Below are positions 53,665 to 64,000 of a DNA stretch of 64,000 bases, piece by piece. The stretch spans positions 1 to 64,000 of the forward strand of contig JAUIBH010000006.1 in assembly GCA_030427985.1 (NCBI GenBank), written 5' to 3'. Position 1 is the first letter of the stretch. Each line of letters begins with the position of its first letter. The stretch comes from Bacteroidia bacterium. GTDB lineage: Bacteria; Bacteroidota; Bacteroidia; Flavobacteriales; Flavobacteriaceae. Under the pieces are notes generated by a model that worked only from the letters and a program-made list of their open reading frames with translations, ran no database searches and had not been told where the DNA came from. Position numbers and translations under genes: made by a program.

Positions 53665-53691
53665 AAAGCACCTCAAATGGGGTGCTTTTTT
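53665..53691. terminator. Original tRNA-Ala terminator, now at attR
   Basis: Stem AAAGCACC / GGTGCTTT with an 8-nt loop and flanking T run. It lies 10 nt after the stranded CCA and also ends the convergent cupin gene. Confidence 0.85.
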
Positions 53692-54034
53692 AATCAGAGA
53701 CTTCGTATCTGTCATCACGAGTAGTTGGTTCCGAAATCACAATAAACTCCAAATTTACGGATTGGTCATTCCGTATGCGGTGTTTTACTTTAGGAGGGAT
53801 ATGGATTCCACTCCCGCTTTCCACTTCAACAACTTCAGTTCCAATTTCAAAGGTTGCCGTTCCGCTTAAAATTCTAAAAAATTGTTGGGAATTGTTGTGG
53901 TAATGTTTTTTCTCTTGGGTTTTTGGCGGCATCAATTCTTCAATAACACTCAATTTTTGTGATTTAACTAAATGCCATCCACTACAATGGTCTCCCCAAG
54001 TATAATGCTCACTATTTTCTTTGGATTTTATCAT
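53690..54034 (-). CDS. Cupin domain protein
   Basis: 114 residues with a single conserved beta-barrel. Cupin motif 1 is H-Y-H-N-N-S-Q-Q-F-F-R-I-L-S-G and motif 2 is G-S-G-I-H-I-P-P-K-V-K-H-R, giving the usual metal-binding His set. The ligand is unknown. First resident gene to the right of the islet. Confidence 0.88.
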   Translation of the reverse strand: MIKSKENSEHYTWGDHCSGWHLVKSQKLSVIEELMPPKTQEKKHYHNNSQQFFRILSGTATFEIGTEVVEVESGSGIHIPPKVKHRIRNDQSVNLEFIVISEPTTRDDRYEVSD

Positions 54035-54126
54035 TAGCTACCATTTGTTCAAATAAGACATTTTGTAATGGTATTAAATGTAGCAATTCTTTAAGAAGAG
54101 CTTCTCTGTGTTTACTTTTAAAATTT

Positions 54127-54151
54127 ACCATCCTTTTAGGATGGTTTTTTT
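54127..54151 (+). terminator. Terminator-like hairpin in the SDR leader
   Basis: An 8-bp perfect stem ACCATCCT / AGGATGGT with a 3-nt loop and a seven-T tract on the plus strand, 47 nt before the SDR start. No rightward gene precedes it (the cupin gene reads left), so it may be a leader attenuator or a relic of a lost gene. Confidence 0.65.
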
Positions 54152-54197
54152 GTTTTTGGCCATTTCCTTTTTGAACTTTACTCCAAAACAAATCAAC

Positions 54198-54908
54198 ATG
54201 AAACTAGAAGGAAAAGTAGCATACATCACAGGAGGAACAAAAGGCATCGGATATGGGATTGCCGAAAGTTTATTGGAACAAGGAATGAAGGTGGCCATAA
54301 GCGGAAGAAACCAAGAAGGTGTGGATTGGGCTGTAAAAAACCTCGGTGATGGTGGTCGGGTTTTGGGCTTGGTCTCAGATGTTACAAAATTAGAAGATGA
54401 AAAACAGGCAGTAGATAAGATTCTAGCCACTTGGGGGCAATTGGATATGGTCATGGCCAATGCTGGGGTAGGCATTTTTGAACCCGTTGATGAAATGAGC
54501 GAGAAAACTTGGCGCCAAATGATCGACACAAATTTGAACGGAGTGTTCCATACTTTAAAAGCATCTGTGGAGGCATTAAAAGAGTCCGAAGGCTATTATA
54601 TGACTTTGGCTAGTTTGGCAGGGACCAACTTTTTCCCAGGCGGAGCAGGATACAACGCCACCAAGTTTGGTGTGGTAGGGTTTACACAAGCGGCAATGCT
54701 TGATCTTAGAAAACATAATATCAAAACAACAACGATCATGCCCGGTTCGGTAGCCAGTCATTTTAACGATAATGAACCCTCAGAAAAAGACGCGTGGAAG
54801 ATTCAACCAGAGGATATTGGTAAATTGGTGGTTGATTTATTGACCATGCACCCACGGACGTTGCCGAGCAAGATAGAGGTACGACCCACACGTCCTGATT
54901 TAAAATAA
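54198..54908 (+). CDS. SDR family NAD(P)-dependent oxidoreductase
   Basis: 236 residues of a classical short-chain dehydrogenase: T-G-G-T-K-G-I-G-Y-G cofactor loop, N-A-G-V-G, catalytic Ser and Y-N-A-T-K (Y-x-x-x-K). It starts at M-K-L-E-G-K-V-A-Y; the longer frame would begin inside a terminator hairpin. It resembles 3-ketoacyl-ACP-reductase-like SDRs. The substrate is unknown. It converges with the AddB-like gene. Confidence 0.92.
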   Translation: MKLEGKVAYITGGTKGIGYGIAESLLEQGMKVAISGRNQEGVDWAVKNLGDGGRVLGLVSDVTKLEDEKQAVDKILATWGQLDMVMANAGVGIFEPVDEMSEKTWRQMIDTNLNGVFHTLKASVEALKESEGYYMTLASLAGTNFFPGGAGYNATKFGVVGFTQAAMLDLRKHNIKTTTIMPGSVASHFNDNEPSEKDAWKIQPEDIGKLVVDLLTMHPRTLPSKIEVRPTRPDLK

Positions 54909-57641
54909 TCAGACCGCTTTTTCAGTAAGGGGCAAGGAAGGGTAACAGATTTCCAAGATGAGCTGTTTTAAGTGGGTCTCAAAAGTAGACAATACCTCAG
55001 CATCAATGAGGGTATTTTTTTTGTCTTGTGAAAAGGAAAACAAGCCGTATCCCAAATTTTTAAAGGAATAGATTCCGGCCAAAAGGGAATTGGTGCCATG
55101 CTTTTTAGAATACAGTAGAGCATAGCACAACAACTGAAAGGCTTTGCTTTTGTCATAATCCGTAATGAGCATCCCCCAATCGGTCAGCGTAACGTTTTTG
55201 GGCTCCACCTTTCCGGTTTTATAATCAATGATTCGTGTGATGCCATCAAACTCATCCACACGGTCTAGGGTTCCTTTGAGTTTTACCGGAAAATCCAACT
55301 CGGGAATTTGGAGTTGGACATCATATTTTTCTTCCAAGGCCACTAATTTGATGGTATGCCGTTGGAGCTGTTTTAGTTCGATATCGATAAAGTTCTCCAA
55401 ATACTTACAAATAACATTATAGACCAGCAGGAACTTTCCTTTGGAAATATCCACACCGAATAAGTTTTTTTGAAAATGGCTTTCTACAACGCTGGGGATT
55501 TTAGCCGTTAGGGCCCCAACACTTTCTTTAGAAAGTAGTGTGCCAAGAAGAGGGGTATAGAGCTCCTCCAAACTATCATGCACTATGGTACCAAAGGTAT
55601 TGGCGGCAATGTTTTCCTCAACTTCATCTAAATCATTGATTTTTAGGATGTTTCTGGTGTAGAAGTCAATAGGGTTTCGCACATAATTGGTGAGCGAGGT
55701 AGGCGAAAATCCACTATTGGCAAAGGCAATGATGTCATCCTGTAATAATGCACTTTTTTCTATTTCCAAAGGTTGGGCGGGTGTAATGTTGGCCTGTGGA
55801 GCAGCAATGGTGTGTGTTACGAATGGGGCCATGTTTTCATCCGTCAATAATTGGGAGATGAGCCTGCTTTTTTCGCCGCCCTCCAATACATCGGGCTCGG
55901 TATTATAGAGAATGTACACATTTTTAGCTCGCTGTATCAGCCTGTAAAAGTGGTACACATAAATGGCGTCTTTTTCTTTGTAGGTGGGCAGACCGTAATC
56001 CCGTTTTACATCAAAAGGGATAAAGGAATTGTTCATTTTTCCTGATGGAAGGATACCCTCGTTCACCGAAGTAATGATGACCGTTTCAAAATCGAGGTTC
56101 CTACTTTCCAACATTCCCATGATTTGAAGCCCAGTTAACGGCTCCCCAATGAAGTCCAAGGTTTCCATGGAGGCCAATTGTTTGAACAAATTTTTGATTG
56201 ATTTCAATTCACTGATGAAATCCACATTCGCCAAATATTCCTTCAATTGGTTGAAGAGGATGTAAAAACGATAGACCTGTTCCAGTTCCATAGCATTTTT
56301 TTCTTGCTGAAATATGCTTTTCAATTGATCAATCAGCAGAAGGCAATTGCCGATCCATACCAAAACAGAAATACGACTTTTGGGAAAAATAATTTCCAAC
56401 ACCTCATTTGCCTCGTCATATTTTTCAAGAACATCATTGTTTATATACAACCTGTTCTGTTCTTTAATCTCCTTGGCCAGAAGTGGGGCAAAATCAACCT
56501 TACTTGATTCCGAAAGAGTTAAGCAATATGGATTTGAGGTAAGCTCCAACACATATTTGTAGAACCACCCTCTTTCAGATGTATTGGTATTGAGTTCCAA
56601 GAGCGCCAGGAAAAAGGAATACAAAACGGTTTTGTTCAAAGGTAGCCCCATGGTGATGTTCACCGTATTGATAGATGGGGGTACGGCCTGCAACATTGGG
56701 GAGAGCAAGGACTCATCTGCCAGAACAACGGCCGTTTTTGAAAAATCAATCGCAGCATTGGAATTCAGCTCATGCAATAACTGTCCTACATATTTGGTCT
56801 GTGAGATACTTTTGGGAACCCCAGTAATTGAAATTTTTTTTGGTGATAAAAAATTACTTTGTGGGTTTAGCTGAGCCTTGTTCTTATAATAGGGCCAGTT
56901 GTATTGGTAGTTTCTGATAAAAAGACCGGCATCATGAACAGGGTCATTAAGAAAATAGGAGTCAATGTCCCAATAGACTTGTCCGTTGCCCAGTTCCAAA
57001 AAATGTTGGACAATTTTTGACTCGGCTGAGGTCAGTGCATTAAACCCGACAAAAATAATCGGGGTTGTTTTGTGGTTTTTGGAATAATCATCCAAACGGG
57101 AAACCGCAATCTTTGCCATTAGACCTTGATAACCTCTTTTCTGTTCCTTCAAAACGGTAGTGAAAGCATTGTAAATAGTCTCCAATTTGTTCCAAAGCTG
57201 AAGATAGTTTTGAATCAGCTCTGTTTTGTCCTTCTGTACGGACCAGTGGTTGATTTCCTTTATGGCAGAAAGATAATTAAGTAGATCATGGGCCGGAATT
57301 AGGTATCCGTCCATCTCATTAAAGTCCTGTAGAAGGGTTTGTCCCCATTTTAAGAAGGAGGGAAAATCATCGGGCTCGTCTATTTGGGCATTTTTGTATA
57401 CATCATAAAGCTCTAACAGCAAATCTAGATTGGAGGTTTGCTCCATACCAGAGATATCTGCAATGAAATCTTGAATGGAAAGTATTTTGGGGCTGAATAT
57501 ATTTTGGGCGAGGGTGTTGGCCAGATGTTTTTTTAGAAAAGTGCCCGAACGTTTACTTGGAAGGATAAAGGTACATTCGGAGAAATCCGTGCCTTTGTTT
57601 TGGAGGTCGTTGAGTACATGTTCCAGAAAGCTTTGATGCAT
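54909..57641 (-). CDS. AddB-like PD-(D/E)XK nuclease of recombination repair
   Basis: 910 residues. The N-terminal portion is a helicase-like fold without a clear Walker A (I-L-P-S-K-R-S-G-T-F). A PD-(D/E)XK nuclease is near the C-terminus (I-I-D-Y-K-T-G-K about residue 820), with E-L-Y-T-P-L-L upstream. It is the likely partner of the AddA-like helicase at 60393-63512, processing double-strand breaks for RecA. The two genes are separated by ompA-type and kbl genes. Confidence 0.88.
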   Translation of the reverse strand: MHQSFLEHVLNDLQNKGTDFSECTFILPSKRSGTFLKKHLANTLAQNIFSPKILSIQDFIADISGMEQTSNLDLLLELYDVYKNAQIDEPDDFPSFLKWGQTLLQDFNEMDGYLIPAHDLLNYLSAIKEINHWSVQKDKTELIQNYLQLWNKLETIYNAFTTVLKEQKRGYQGLMAKIAVSRLDDYSKNHKTTPIIFVGFNALTSAESKIVQHFLELGNGQVYWDIDSYFLNDPVHDAGLFIRNYQYNWPYYKNKAQLNPQSNFLSPKKISITGVPKSISQTKYVGQLLHELNSNAAIDFSKTAVVLADESLLSPMLQAVPPSINTVNITMGLPLNKTVLYSFFLALLELNTNTSERGWFYKYVLELTSNPYCLTLSESSKVDFAPLLAKEIKEQNRLYINNDVLEKYDEANEVLEIIFPKSRISVLVWIGNCLLLIDQLKSIFQQEKNAMELEQVYRFYILFNQLKEYLANVDFISELKSIKNLFKQLASMETLDFIGEPLTGLQIMGMLESRNLDFETVIITSVNEGILPSGKMNNSFIPFDVKRDYGLPTYKEKDAIYVYHFYRLIQRAKNVYILYNTEPDVLEGGEKSRLISQLLTDENMAPFVTHTIAAPQANITPAQPLEIEKSALLQDDIIAFANSGFSPTSLTNYVRNPIDFYTRNILKINDLDEVEENIAANTFGTIVHDSLEELYTPLLGTLLSKESVGALTAKIPSVVESHFQKNLFGVDISKGKFLLVYNVICKYLENFIDIELKQLQRHTIKLVALEEKYDVQLQIPELDFPVKLKGTLDRVDEFDGITRIIDYKTGKVEPKNVTLTDWGMLITDYDKSKAFQLLCYALLYSKKHGTNSLLAGIYSFKNLGYGLFSFSQDKKNTLIDAEVLSTFETHLKQLILEICYPSLPLTEKAV

Positions 57642-57652
57642 GCACTAAAATA

Positions 57653-57682
57653 AAAAAGGCCCCGCAGTTGCGGAGCCTTTTT
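57653..57682. terminator. Terminator after OmpA gene
   Basis: Stem AAAAGGC-CCGC / GCGG-GCCTTTT with one mismatch, A and T runs on both sides. Located between the OmpA stop and the AddB-like start. Confidence 0.88.
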
Positions 57683-57706
57683 CTAGAAAACTTTATGTTC
57701 TCAAAA

Positions 57707-59065
57707 TTATTTTACCAAGTTGATTTCAACTCGTCTGTTCTGAGCTCTACCAGCTCTTGTATTGTTAGTGGCGATTGGCTTAGCCTCACCATATCCAATA
57801 GCTGTTAGTCTGCTAGAAGAAATTCCTTTGTCAATCAAGAAAGATCTTACAGAGTTTGCTCTTTCTTCAGAAAGTTTTTGGTTCAATGACTCGCTACCTA
57901 CGCTGTCAGTGTGACCTTCTACGGTAAACTTAGCGTTAGGATACTCGTTCAAGATTTGGATGATGTCAACCATTACAGAAGTAGACTCTGCTTTGATAGA
58001 AGACTTACCAGTATCGAACAAGATAGTTCTAGCGTAGTCGTTCAATTGTTTTTGAACTTCTTCAGTTACTTCTGGGCAACCGTTGTTAGCTACAGTACCG
58101 GCAACATCTGGACATTGATCGTCTTTGTCAAGAACACCGTCACCATCAGTATCAGGCCATGGGCATCCGTTGTTTTCAGAAGGACCAGCCTCATTTGGAC
58201 AGTCATCATCTTTATCAGCAACACCGTCACCATCAGCATCAGGACAACCAGCTAGAGCAGGAAGACCAGGAGTACTAGGACAAGCATCATCTTTGTCGGC
58301 AACACCGTCACCGTCAGAATCAGGACATCCGTTCATTTCTTTTGGACCAGCTTCGTTAGGACAAGCATCTTTAGAATCTTCGATACCGTCACCGTCAGAA
58401 TCAGGACAACCGTTGAAAGCTTCCAAACCAGCAACTTCTGGACAAGCATCGTCTTTGTCATAGATACCATCACCATCAGTGTCAGTACCACCAAATTTAA
58501 TGCTAAGACCAGCCAAGTGTTGGAAATGCTTAACTAGGTAGTCTTCGAATGCGTGCTTGTACTGGGTCTGTAAAGTAAGACCGATGTTTTCAGAAAACCA
58601 GATGTTAAGACCAACACCTCCGTTTACTGTACCAGCACCAATTTCATCAATCCATGTGTAACCACCACCAATCTCAGCAAATGGGTCGATAGTTGTGTTT
58701 TTTAGGAAGTTGTACTTAATGGTACCATCAACAGCGTAGTGAGAAAGATCGTCTACGGAGAATTCTCCGATTTTCTCAATTCTGTTCAAGGAACCACGGG
58801 CACCAATGGAAAATCCGTCACCAATGTACTTGGAAACGCCTACATAGGAAACAGAAGGCAAGATGTTCCAGTGGTCACTCACATTAAAGTACTCATCGAA
58901 AAGCGTAGTACTAGAAAATGGGTTATTCTCGTCATTGGTTGGATATGCATCAATTGCATTCACCCCAAAACTAATCTGCCATGGATTATTCTCGTCTTGC
59001 GCTTGTATGCTGTTGATCCCTACAAATACAAGGGCAACAACCAATAATTTGCTAAGATGTTTCAT
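57707..59065 (-). CDS. OmpA family outer membrane protein with thrombospondin type-3 repeats
   Basis: 452 residues: Sec signal (ending I-Q-A-Q), an N-terminal eight-strand-like beta-barrel (about 25-190), five calcium-binding D-x-D-G-D-G-type TSP3 repeats (about 193-330), and an OmpA peptidoglycan-binding domain with V-E-G-H-T-D-S-V-G and N-R-R-V-E-I. It anchors the outer membrane to the cell wall. A perfect promoter lies 35-64 nt upstream, consistent with high expression. The start at 59065 is preferred to TTG 59071. Confidence 0.96.
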   Translation of the reverse strand: MKHLSKLLVVALVFVGINSIQAQDENNPWQISFGVNAIDAYPTNDENNPFSSTTLFDEYFNVSDHWNILPSVSYVGVSKYIGDGFSIGARGSLNRIEKIGEFSVDDLSHYAVDGTIKYNFLKNTTIDPFAEIGGGYTWIDEIGAGTVNGGVGLNIWFSENIGLTLQTQYKHAFEDYLVKHFQHLAGLSIKFGGTDTDGDGIYDKDDACPEVAGLEAFNGCPDSDGDGIEDSKDACPNEAGPKEMNGCPDSDGDGVADKDDACPSTPGLPALAGCPDADGDGVADKDDDCPNEAGPSENNGCPWPDTDGDGVLDKDDQCPDVAGTVANNGCPEVTEEVQKQLNDYARTILFDTGKSSIKAESTSVMVDIIQILNEYPNAKFTVEGHTDSVGSESLNQKLSEERANSVRSFLIDKGISSSRLTAIGYGEAKPIATNNTRAGRAQNRRVEINLVK

Positions 59066-59099
59066 GCTCAAAATTTTAAGTTTAAGTGTTTATCAGCAG

Positions 59100-59129
59100 C
59101 AAATGTAAGTTGTTAAGACTTATTAACAA
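59100..59129 (-). promoter_or_regulatory. Promoter TTG-N19-TACATTTG for the OmpA gene
   Basis: On the minus strand, TTG (59127-59129), 19 nt, TACATTTG (59100-59107). All fixed consensus positions match. Confidence 0.88.
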
Positions 59130-59188
59130 AATCAAACATTCTTTTTTTTTGACTCATTTGCCCAAAGAATTGTTGCATTTCAACGATT

Positions 59189-60382
59189 TTAGACGATTTT
59201 CAACGACTTTCCTACCTTAATAAATGCATTTATTGCATGGTCTAAATGCTGTTTTTCATGGGCGGCGGACAATTGAACACGAATCCGTGCCTTTCCTTTT
59301 GGAACCACAGGATAAAAGAATCCGATGACATAAATGCCCTCATCCAGAAGCATATCGGCCATTTTTTGGGAGAGCTTTGCATCATAAAGCATTACGGGAA
59401 CAATGGCAGAATCACCATCAATAATGTCAAACCCGGCTTCCATCATACCTTTTTTAAAGTATTCCGTGTTGTTTTGAAGCTTATCCCGTAGGGATGTGTC
59501 TTTATCCAACATCTCAAAAACCTTAATGGAAGCTCCAACAATGGCGGGAGCCAAGGAATTGGAGAACAAATAGGGGCGCGATCGCTGCCGCAACATTTCA
59601 ATGATTTCCTTTTTGCCTGTGGTATAGCCGCCCATGGCGCCACCCAAGGCCTTGCCCAAGGTCCCGGTAATGATGTCGATTCGGTCCATGACTCCTTTTT
59701 CTTCCAAGGTTCCGCGACCCGTTTCGCCAATAAAACCAGCAGCATGACATTCATCAATCATCACCATGGCATCGTATTTATCCGCCAAATCGCAGATTTT
59801 ATCCAAGGGAGCCAAAAGTCCATCCATGGAAAAGACCCCATCAGTGACAATAATTTTAAATCGGGCACCGTCCTTTTCGCTCTGCTTTAGTTGTTCTTCC
59901 AAATCGGTCATGTTGCTATTTTCATACCGATACCGTTTTGCTTTGCACAACCGTACTCCGTCAATAATCGATGCATGGTTCAGTGAATCAGAGATAATGG
60001 CATCTTCAGCCGTTAACAGTGGTTCAAAAACACCACCGTTGGCATCAAAGGCTGCAGCATATAATATGGTATCCTCTGTGCCATAGAAATGGGCGATTTT
60101 CTGCTCCAACTCCTTGTGAATATCCTGTGTTCCGCAAATGAACCGTACCGATGACATTCCAAACCCATGGGTGTCCATGGCATCCTTGGCGGCTTGGATT
60201 ACGTCTGGGTGGGAGGAAAGACCCAAATAGTTGTTCGCACAAAAGTTGATGACTTCCTCTCCTGTGGAAATTTTTATGACCGCGCCCTGCGGAGATGTTA
60301 TAATGCGCTCTTTCTTAAAAAGCCCTGCTTCTTTGATCTCTTCCAGCTCTTGGGCCAAGTGTTCTTTGATTTTTCCGTACAT
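59189..60382 (-). CDS. kbl: Glycine C-acetyltransferase (2-amino-3-ketobutyrate CoA ligase)
   Basis: A 397-residue PLP enzyme of the alpha-oxoamine synthase family. PLP Lys in [10 protein letters not shown], and the E-C-H-A-A-G cofactor block. It converts glycine and acetyl-CoA to 2-amino-3-ketobutyrate or the reverse in threonine breakdown. It starts 10 nt after the AddA-like gene ends, so they are probably cotranscribed. No threonine dehydrogenase gene is in view. Confidence 0.94.
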   Translation of the reverse strand: MYGKIKEHLAQELEEIKEAGLFKKERIITSPQGAVIKISTGEEVINFCANNYLGLSSHPDVIQAAKDAMDTHGFGMSSVRFICGTQDIHKELEQKIAHFYGTEDTILYAAAFDANGGVFEPLLTAEDAIISDSLNHASIIDGVRLCKAKRYRYENSNMTDLEEQLKQSEKDGARFKIIVTDGVFSMDGLLAPLDKICDLADKYDAMVMIDECHAAGFIGETGRGTLEEKGVMDRIDIITGTLGKALGGAMGGYTTGKKEIIEMLRQRSRPYLFSNSLAPAIVGASIKVFEMLDKDTSLRDKLQNNTEYFKKGMMEAGFDIIDGDSAIVPVMLYDAKLSQKMADMLLDEGIYVIGFFYPVVPKGKARIRVQLSAAHEKQHLDHAINAFIKVGKSLKIV

Positions 60383-60392
60383 AGTTTTTTGT

Positions 60393-63300
60393 TTAGACGA
60401 AAACGGGATTTATTTTTTGGTCAATATAGACAATAATGACATTTTTAATGGTGAAATCCATCTCTTTTAGCACATCGGCATATTGGGTGATTTGTTCCTT
60501 GTGCGAAGGCGATGGTTTTCCAGTTTTATAATCAATGATGTTGGCCTCTTGCCCTTTGATGGCAATTCGGTCTGGGCGAAGGGAAACACCATTTACTGTA
60601 AGGATTTCCCGTTCATTGATAATTTTGTAATCTTCTGAAAAATAAGGCTTTAAATCGGGGTGGGTGACCACATCCAACAGTTTTTGTTTGACTTCCTCCG
60701 AAGCGTCCTTTTCAAAATGACCAGCCAATTGAAGATTTTCGACTACTTGAGGTACATCTTCTGCGTAATTGATTTTGCTCAAAGCAAAATGAATCAGATT
60801 TCCGATTTCGATGGCCTCTTTTCGCTCATCGTCCCACAATCGCCCAGAAGTGGTGGCAATGGTAAAGCCAACATCATTTTTAGGACGGGTGATATATGCA
60901 ACATAAGTGCCTTTGGCAGTGGTTGGTTCAGCGCCACCCTCAGCTTCAGGAAAAGTACCAAAGGTGTACACTTCCTGTTCGTTTTTGGGGATGTTCTTTT
61001 GTTGCAGATAGGCTTGGAACACATCAGAATACGAAGTGGCACTTTCCATGGTGGCCACATCTTTGCCCGTTTCGGTGATTACAAATAGCCCTTTTACGGG
61101 TCGTGTTAAGGCCACGTAGAGCACATTCATGGCGTCCAAAACCGATTTTTGTTCTTCATCCAAATAGATTTGGGCCGTTTCTTCGTTGTATTCCAACATG
61201 TCTTTGTTGGTGTTGATGAGAAACTCATCCAGGCCCAACTCTTTTTCCGATTCGGTTGCCGGCACCCACGATTTCTTTTTCTTCCGCTTGTCATCCAATA
61301 GGGCATTGGCAAACGGAAAAATCACGAACGGGAACTCCAATCCTTTTGCTTTGTGAATGGTCATTATGCGAACCGCGTTTACATTATCCGGAGCGGCAAT
61401 GGAAAGTGACTTTTTTTTCTGCTCCCAGTATTTTAAGAAAGAAAACACGCTGGGACCTTCCCTTTTTTCCACTAGCAACACTTCATCCATCAAAAAGGTG
61501 AGGTATGCTGTGGAGTCGGTGGCTAAATCAAATTGCACAATGGCATTTTCCAAAATCGTAAAGACGGATTGCCCTTTCAGTTTTGCCATCTGAAACCCAT
61601 AGCCTTGGGAGAGAAAGGATTCAATTTGATGTATGTTTTTGGAAATAAAGCTATGCTTGTCTGCTTCATCTTGGGCCAAAAACAATAGAATGTGGTAGGC
61701 AGCTTCGCGGTCATTGGCATTTTCAAACAGCTTCAACAGCGCAATTAAAAAAGTAATTTTGTCATTGTTGTCCAGCAACAATGCATCCGAAGAAATAATG
61801 GGGATATTCTGCTGTGCCAAGAAATCGGCCAAAAGCATACCTTTATTATTATCCCTTACCAGAATACAGATATCTGAATAGGGATGATTTTTTGAGGTGA
61901 TTGTATTGATGGTTTCCAAAACCTGCTGGCAATAGACCTCATCTTTGTCCTCCACCTTGCTATCCAAAAACGAAAGTTGAATAAACCCTCCGGGTTTGTT
62001 GTTGGTTTTTTGGTGCGAATCGTGCAAAAAAAGGTTTTGGTACGCTTCATTTTGAAGCACTGGTGCCGCTGCCGTAAAAAATGAATTGTTGAACTCAACG
62101 ATTTGGTCAAAACTCCGCCAGTTGGTATCCAGCGAATGTACCGAAGGTTCCACCACAAAAGGGTGTGAATTTCCATTGATAAGGTCCAAAAACTGTTCGG
62201 CCCTACCACCCCGCCAGCGGTAAATGGCCTGTTTTACATCGCCCACCAAAAAGAGCGATCCCTTTTGATGGCGTTCATCTTCACTTTCCAAGGCATTGCC
62301 AATTAGCGGCACCAGATTTTCCCACTGCATTTGCGAGGCATCCTGGAACTCATCAATAAAATAATGGCGGTATTTTTCGCCCATCCGTTCATATATAAAA
62401 GGTACGGGCTGGTTCTTTATTTCTTTGGACAAAATGGCATTCAAAGAAGAAATGGGAACAATATCGTTGTCCAGTTCAATGTTGTGGATTTCCTTGGCGA
62501 TTTCATTTAGTACCGTCAAGGGAACCATGTTGCCGTAAATGTTCTTCAGGAAACCACGGCGATATAATTTTTGTTTGATGGACAAAAAGGCTTCCAAAAC
62601 AAATTGGCCCAATGCTGTGGCATCTCTTTTGTCATTGACCTTTAAAATTTTTCCCTCTTCCAGATTTTGTCCCAGTTGGTTGTTGTAGAGTGTTCTGGTA
62701 TTAAAATCCCCGCTTTCAATTTTTTTAAAGTGATTTGGCAGTGTTTGCCGTGGAAAATCTGCAACATCAAAACCGTGGTTTTCTATTTCCTGCAAAACCG
62801 ATTGCGCCAACTCCTTCACCTTGTTTTCCAGAAGACTGACTTGCGAGCTTATTTTTTTCTGAATGTCCTTAAAGTCTTGGATGGATTTGGAACGCAATGT
62901 TTCAATGTGAACGGCATGGTTTTCCTGAAACAACAATTTTCCGATTTCCAAAAGGTCGTAGGCAATGTTCCAGCTTTTGTCATCATCAATTTTTTCCAGG
63001 GAGAAATCGATGAGCACTTCCGTAAGTTCTTCATCGGTTCCGGCCCGTTCCAGGAGTCGGCCCACGGCATCCTCCAAAAGCAGGTCGGTGTCCAGTTCTA
63101 CCTCAAAGTTTTGGGAGAGTCGGAGGTCTCGAGCAAAGGTCTTAATGAGTTTGTGGTTGAACTTATCTATGGTGGAAACCTCAAAAAAGGAGTAATTGTG
63201 CAAAATCCGTTTGAGCACCATTTTGGATTTTTGCCGCAATTGATCTTCAGTCAATGAAAGCTCTTGACAAAGTTCTTGGAATAAGGGCTCTTGTTTTTTG

Positions 63301-63512
63301 GGGACAGCATCTTTTCCAAAGTTAAATAGGTTGTCCAAGATTCGGGTTTTCATCTCATCAACCGCCTTATTGGTAAAGGTAATGGCCAAAATATGCCTGA
63401 ATTTGGTCGGGGAATCGTTGGATAAGAGCAATTTTAGGTACTCCTTGGCCAGGGCATACGTCTTGCCCGAACCGGCAGATGCGCTATATATTTTAAAATT
63501 GGAGTCGCCCAA
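60393..63512 (-). CDS. AddA-like UvrD-family helicase/nuclease
   Basis: 1039 residues. Walker A S-A-G-S-G-K-T (about 12-18), helicase motifs through [17 protein letters not shown] and [10 protein letters not shown], and a C-terminal nuclease motif I-I-D-Y-K-T-G-K-P. It starts with TTG at 63512. No ATG lies upstream in frame, and the codons after it match the usual short lead into the Walker A. It is the likely helicase of the AddAB-type break-processing enzyme. Confidence 0.92.
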   Translation of the reverse strand: MGDSNFKIYSASAGSGKTYALAKEYLKLLLSNDSPTKFRHILAITFTNKAVDEMKTRILDNLFNFGKDAVPKKQEPLFQELCQELSLTEDQLRQKSKMVLKRILHNYSFFEVSTIDKFNHKLIKTFARDLRLSQNFEVELDTDLLLEDAVGRLLERAGTDEELTEVLIDFSLEKIDDDKSWNIAYDLLEIGKLLFQENHAVHIETLRSKSIQDFKDIQKKISSQVSLLENKVKELAQSVLQEIENHGFDVADFPRQTLPNHFKKIESGDFNTRTLYNNQLGQNLEEGKILKVNDKRDATALGQFVLEAFLSIKQKLYRRGFLKNIYGNMVPLTVLNEIAKEIHNIELDNDIVPISSLNAILSKEIKNQPVPFIYERMGEKYRHYFIDEFQDASQMQWENLVPLIGNALESEDERHQKGSLFLVGDVKQAIYRWRGGRAEQFLDLINGNSHPFVVEPSVHSLDTNWRSFDQIVEFNNSFFTAAAPVLQNEAYQNLFLHDSHQKTNNKPGGFIQLSFLDSKVEDKDEVYCQQVLETINTITSKNHPYSDICILVRDNNKGMLLADFLAQQNIPIISSDALLLDNNDKITFLIALLKLFENANDREAAYHILLFLAQDEADKHSFISKNIHQIESFLSQGYGFQMAKLKGQSVFTILENAIVQFDLATDSTAYLTFLMDEVLLVEKREGPSVFSFLKYWEQKKKSLSIAAPDNVNAVRIMTIHKAKGLEFPFVIFPFANALLDDKRKKKKSWVPATESEKELGLDEFLINTNKDMLEYNEETAQIYLDEEQKSVLDAMNVLYVALTRPVKGLFVITETGKDVATMESATSYSDVFQAYLQQKNIPKNEQEVYTFGTFPEAEGGAEPTTAKGTYVAYITRPKNDVGFTIATTSGRLWDDERKEAIEIGNLIHFALSKINYAEDVPQVVENLQLAGHFEKDASEEVKQKLLDVVTHPDLKPYFSEDYKIINEREILTVNGVSLRPDRIAIKGQEANIIDYKTGKPSPSHKEQITQYADVLKEMDFTIKNVIIVYIDQKINPVFV

Positions 63513-63631
63513 GAAAACTTTTATTGCAAAATAAGAATTATCGATCTGAACTTAACAAGGTTTTAGGTGCATTTGTTTGTTAAAACCCTTATTTTTACAC
63601 GAATCAAGTAATAACGCAAAAACACAAAATT

Positions 63632-64000
63632 ATGGCTTTTGAATTACCAAAATTACCGTATGCATACGATGCATTGGAACCACATATAGACGCTAGGACC
63701 ATGGAAATCCACCATACCAAGCACCACAATGGCTACACTACTAAATTAAATGCGGCCATTGAAGGAACGGATTTGGATGGCAAGGACATTGAGGACATTC
63801 TTTCCAACTTGGACATGTCCAACGGTGCTGTTCGAAACAATGGAGGAGGGTTCTACAACCATTCCCTCTTTTGGGAAGTAATGTCTCCAGACGGAGGAGG
63901 AGCTCCATCTGGTGATTTGGCATCGGCAATCAATGATGCTTTTGGTTCTTTTGATGGATTTAAAGAAAAATTCACTGCAGCCGCTGGATCCAGATTTGGC
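63632..64000 (+). CDS. Superoxide dismutase [Mn/Fe], N-terminal part
   Basis: Begins [17 protein letters not shown] and includes the metal-binding His in M-E-I-H-H-T-K-H-H and the second ligand in F-Y-N-H-S-L-F-W. 123 codons are visible before the window edge; the C-terminal ligands lie beyond it. It removes superoxide. Mn or Fe preference cannot be judged from the visible part. It is divergent from the AddA-like gene (about 120 bp between starts). Confidence 0.96.
   Translation, partial: MAFELPKLPYAYDALEPHIDARTMEIHHTKHHNGYTTKLNAAIEGTDLDGKDIEDILSNLDMSNGAVRNNGGGFYNHSLFWEVMSPDGGGAPSGDLASAINDAFGSFDGFKEKFTAAAGSRFG

Noticed and set aside
54108-54197. N-terminal membrane-like extension of the SDR protein
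   Set aside because: The extra 30 codons read through a terminator hairpin; the conserved SDR N-terminus starts at 54198.
57800-58520. Repetitive sequence resembling a tandem repeat locus or CRISPR
   Set aside because: The periodicity comes from the TSP3 protein repeats (D-x-D-G-D-G) of the OmpA gene; there are no uniform spacers.

Overview
The window is a chromosome segment of a marine-type Flavobacteriaceae (Bacteroidota). The evidence is promoters of the form TTG-N19-TAnnTTTG (seen at 6945-6974, 29105-29134 and 59100-59129), few Shine-Dalgarno sites, the DUF177-rpmF-fabH-accB-accC cluster, an OmpA protein with thrombospondin type-3 repeats, a Tat-exported Gfo/Idh/MocA protein, and Bacteroidota-type AddAB-like recombination proteins. 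A Muricauda/Maribacter-like genus is plausible but cannot be proven from sequence alone. No rRNA operon, CRISPR array or complete insertion sequence was seen.

Layout. 1-155: the 3' half of a CAT-anticodon tRNA, probably the end of an integrated element lying to the left. 234-12048: core metabolism (oxidoreductase, M14 peptidase, TauE/SafE, ribE, pdxA, DUF177-rpmF-fabH-accB-accC, FAD oxidase). 12126-21053: a six-gene leftward operon (TolC, membrane fusion protein, ATPase, two MacB/FtsX permeases, second ATPase). It is divergent from an NtrC-type regulator and its histidine kinase (21255-23971), with a sigma-54-like promoter and an upstream palindrome between them. 23984-43303: mostly housekeeping (Gre-like factor, arfB, ABC ATPase, prolyl oligopeptidase, asd, mscL, alr, tdk, rsmI, UDG-like, OsmC, recJ, MFS, lpxH, enoyl-CoA hydratase, MATE, GNAT). 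This stretch also holds a duplication scar around an SDR gene, a heptamer array and a repeat-flanked four-helix-bundle gene. 43358-44155: universal stress protein.

44244-53655 is an integrated islet, about 9.37 kb when excised, inserted in tRNA-Ala(GGC). Its boundaries are a perfect 43-bp direct repeat running from the anticodon loop to the tRNA 3' end. A 24-bp sequence, itself a tandem pair, occurs just inside both ends and looks like integrase arm sites. The integrase (52249-53466) has Ser in place of the first catalytic Arg, as in IntDOT. The cargo is a FIST sensor next to a soluble hybrid histidine kinase, a tightly packed operon of serine hydrolase, ECF sigma factor and four-helix membrane protein, and a broken serine resolvase. 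The islet replaced the tRNA's 3' flank: the resident tRNA no longer encodes CCA and uses a terminator supplied by the element, while the original CCA and terminator sit stranded at the right end.

53690-64000 returns to core genes: cupin, SDR, AddB-like nuclease, OmpA, kbl, AddA-like helicase, and the start of a superoxide dismutase cut by the window edge.
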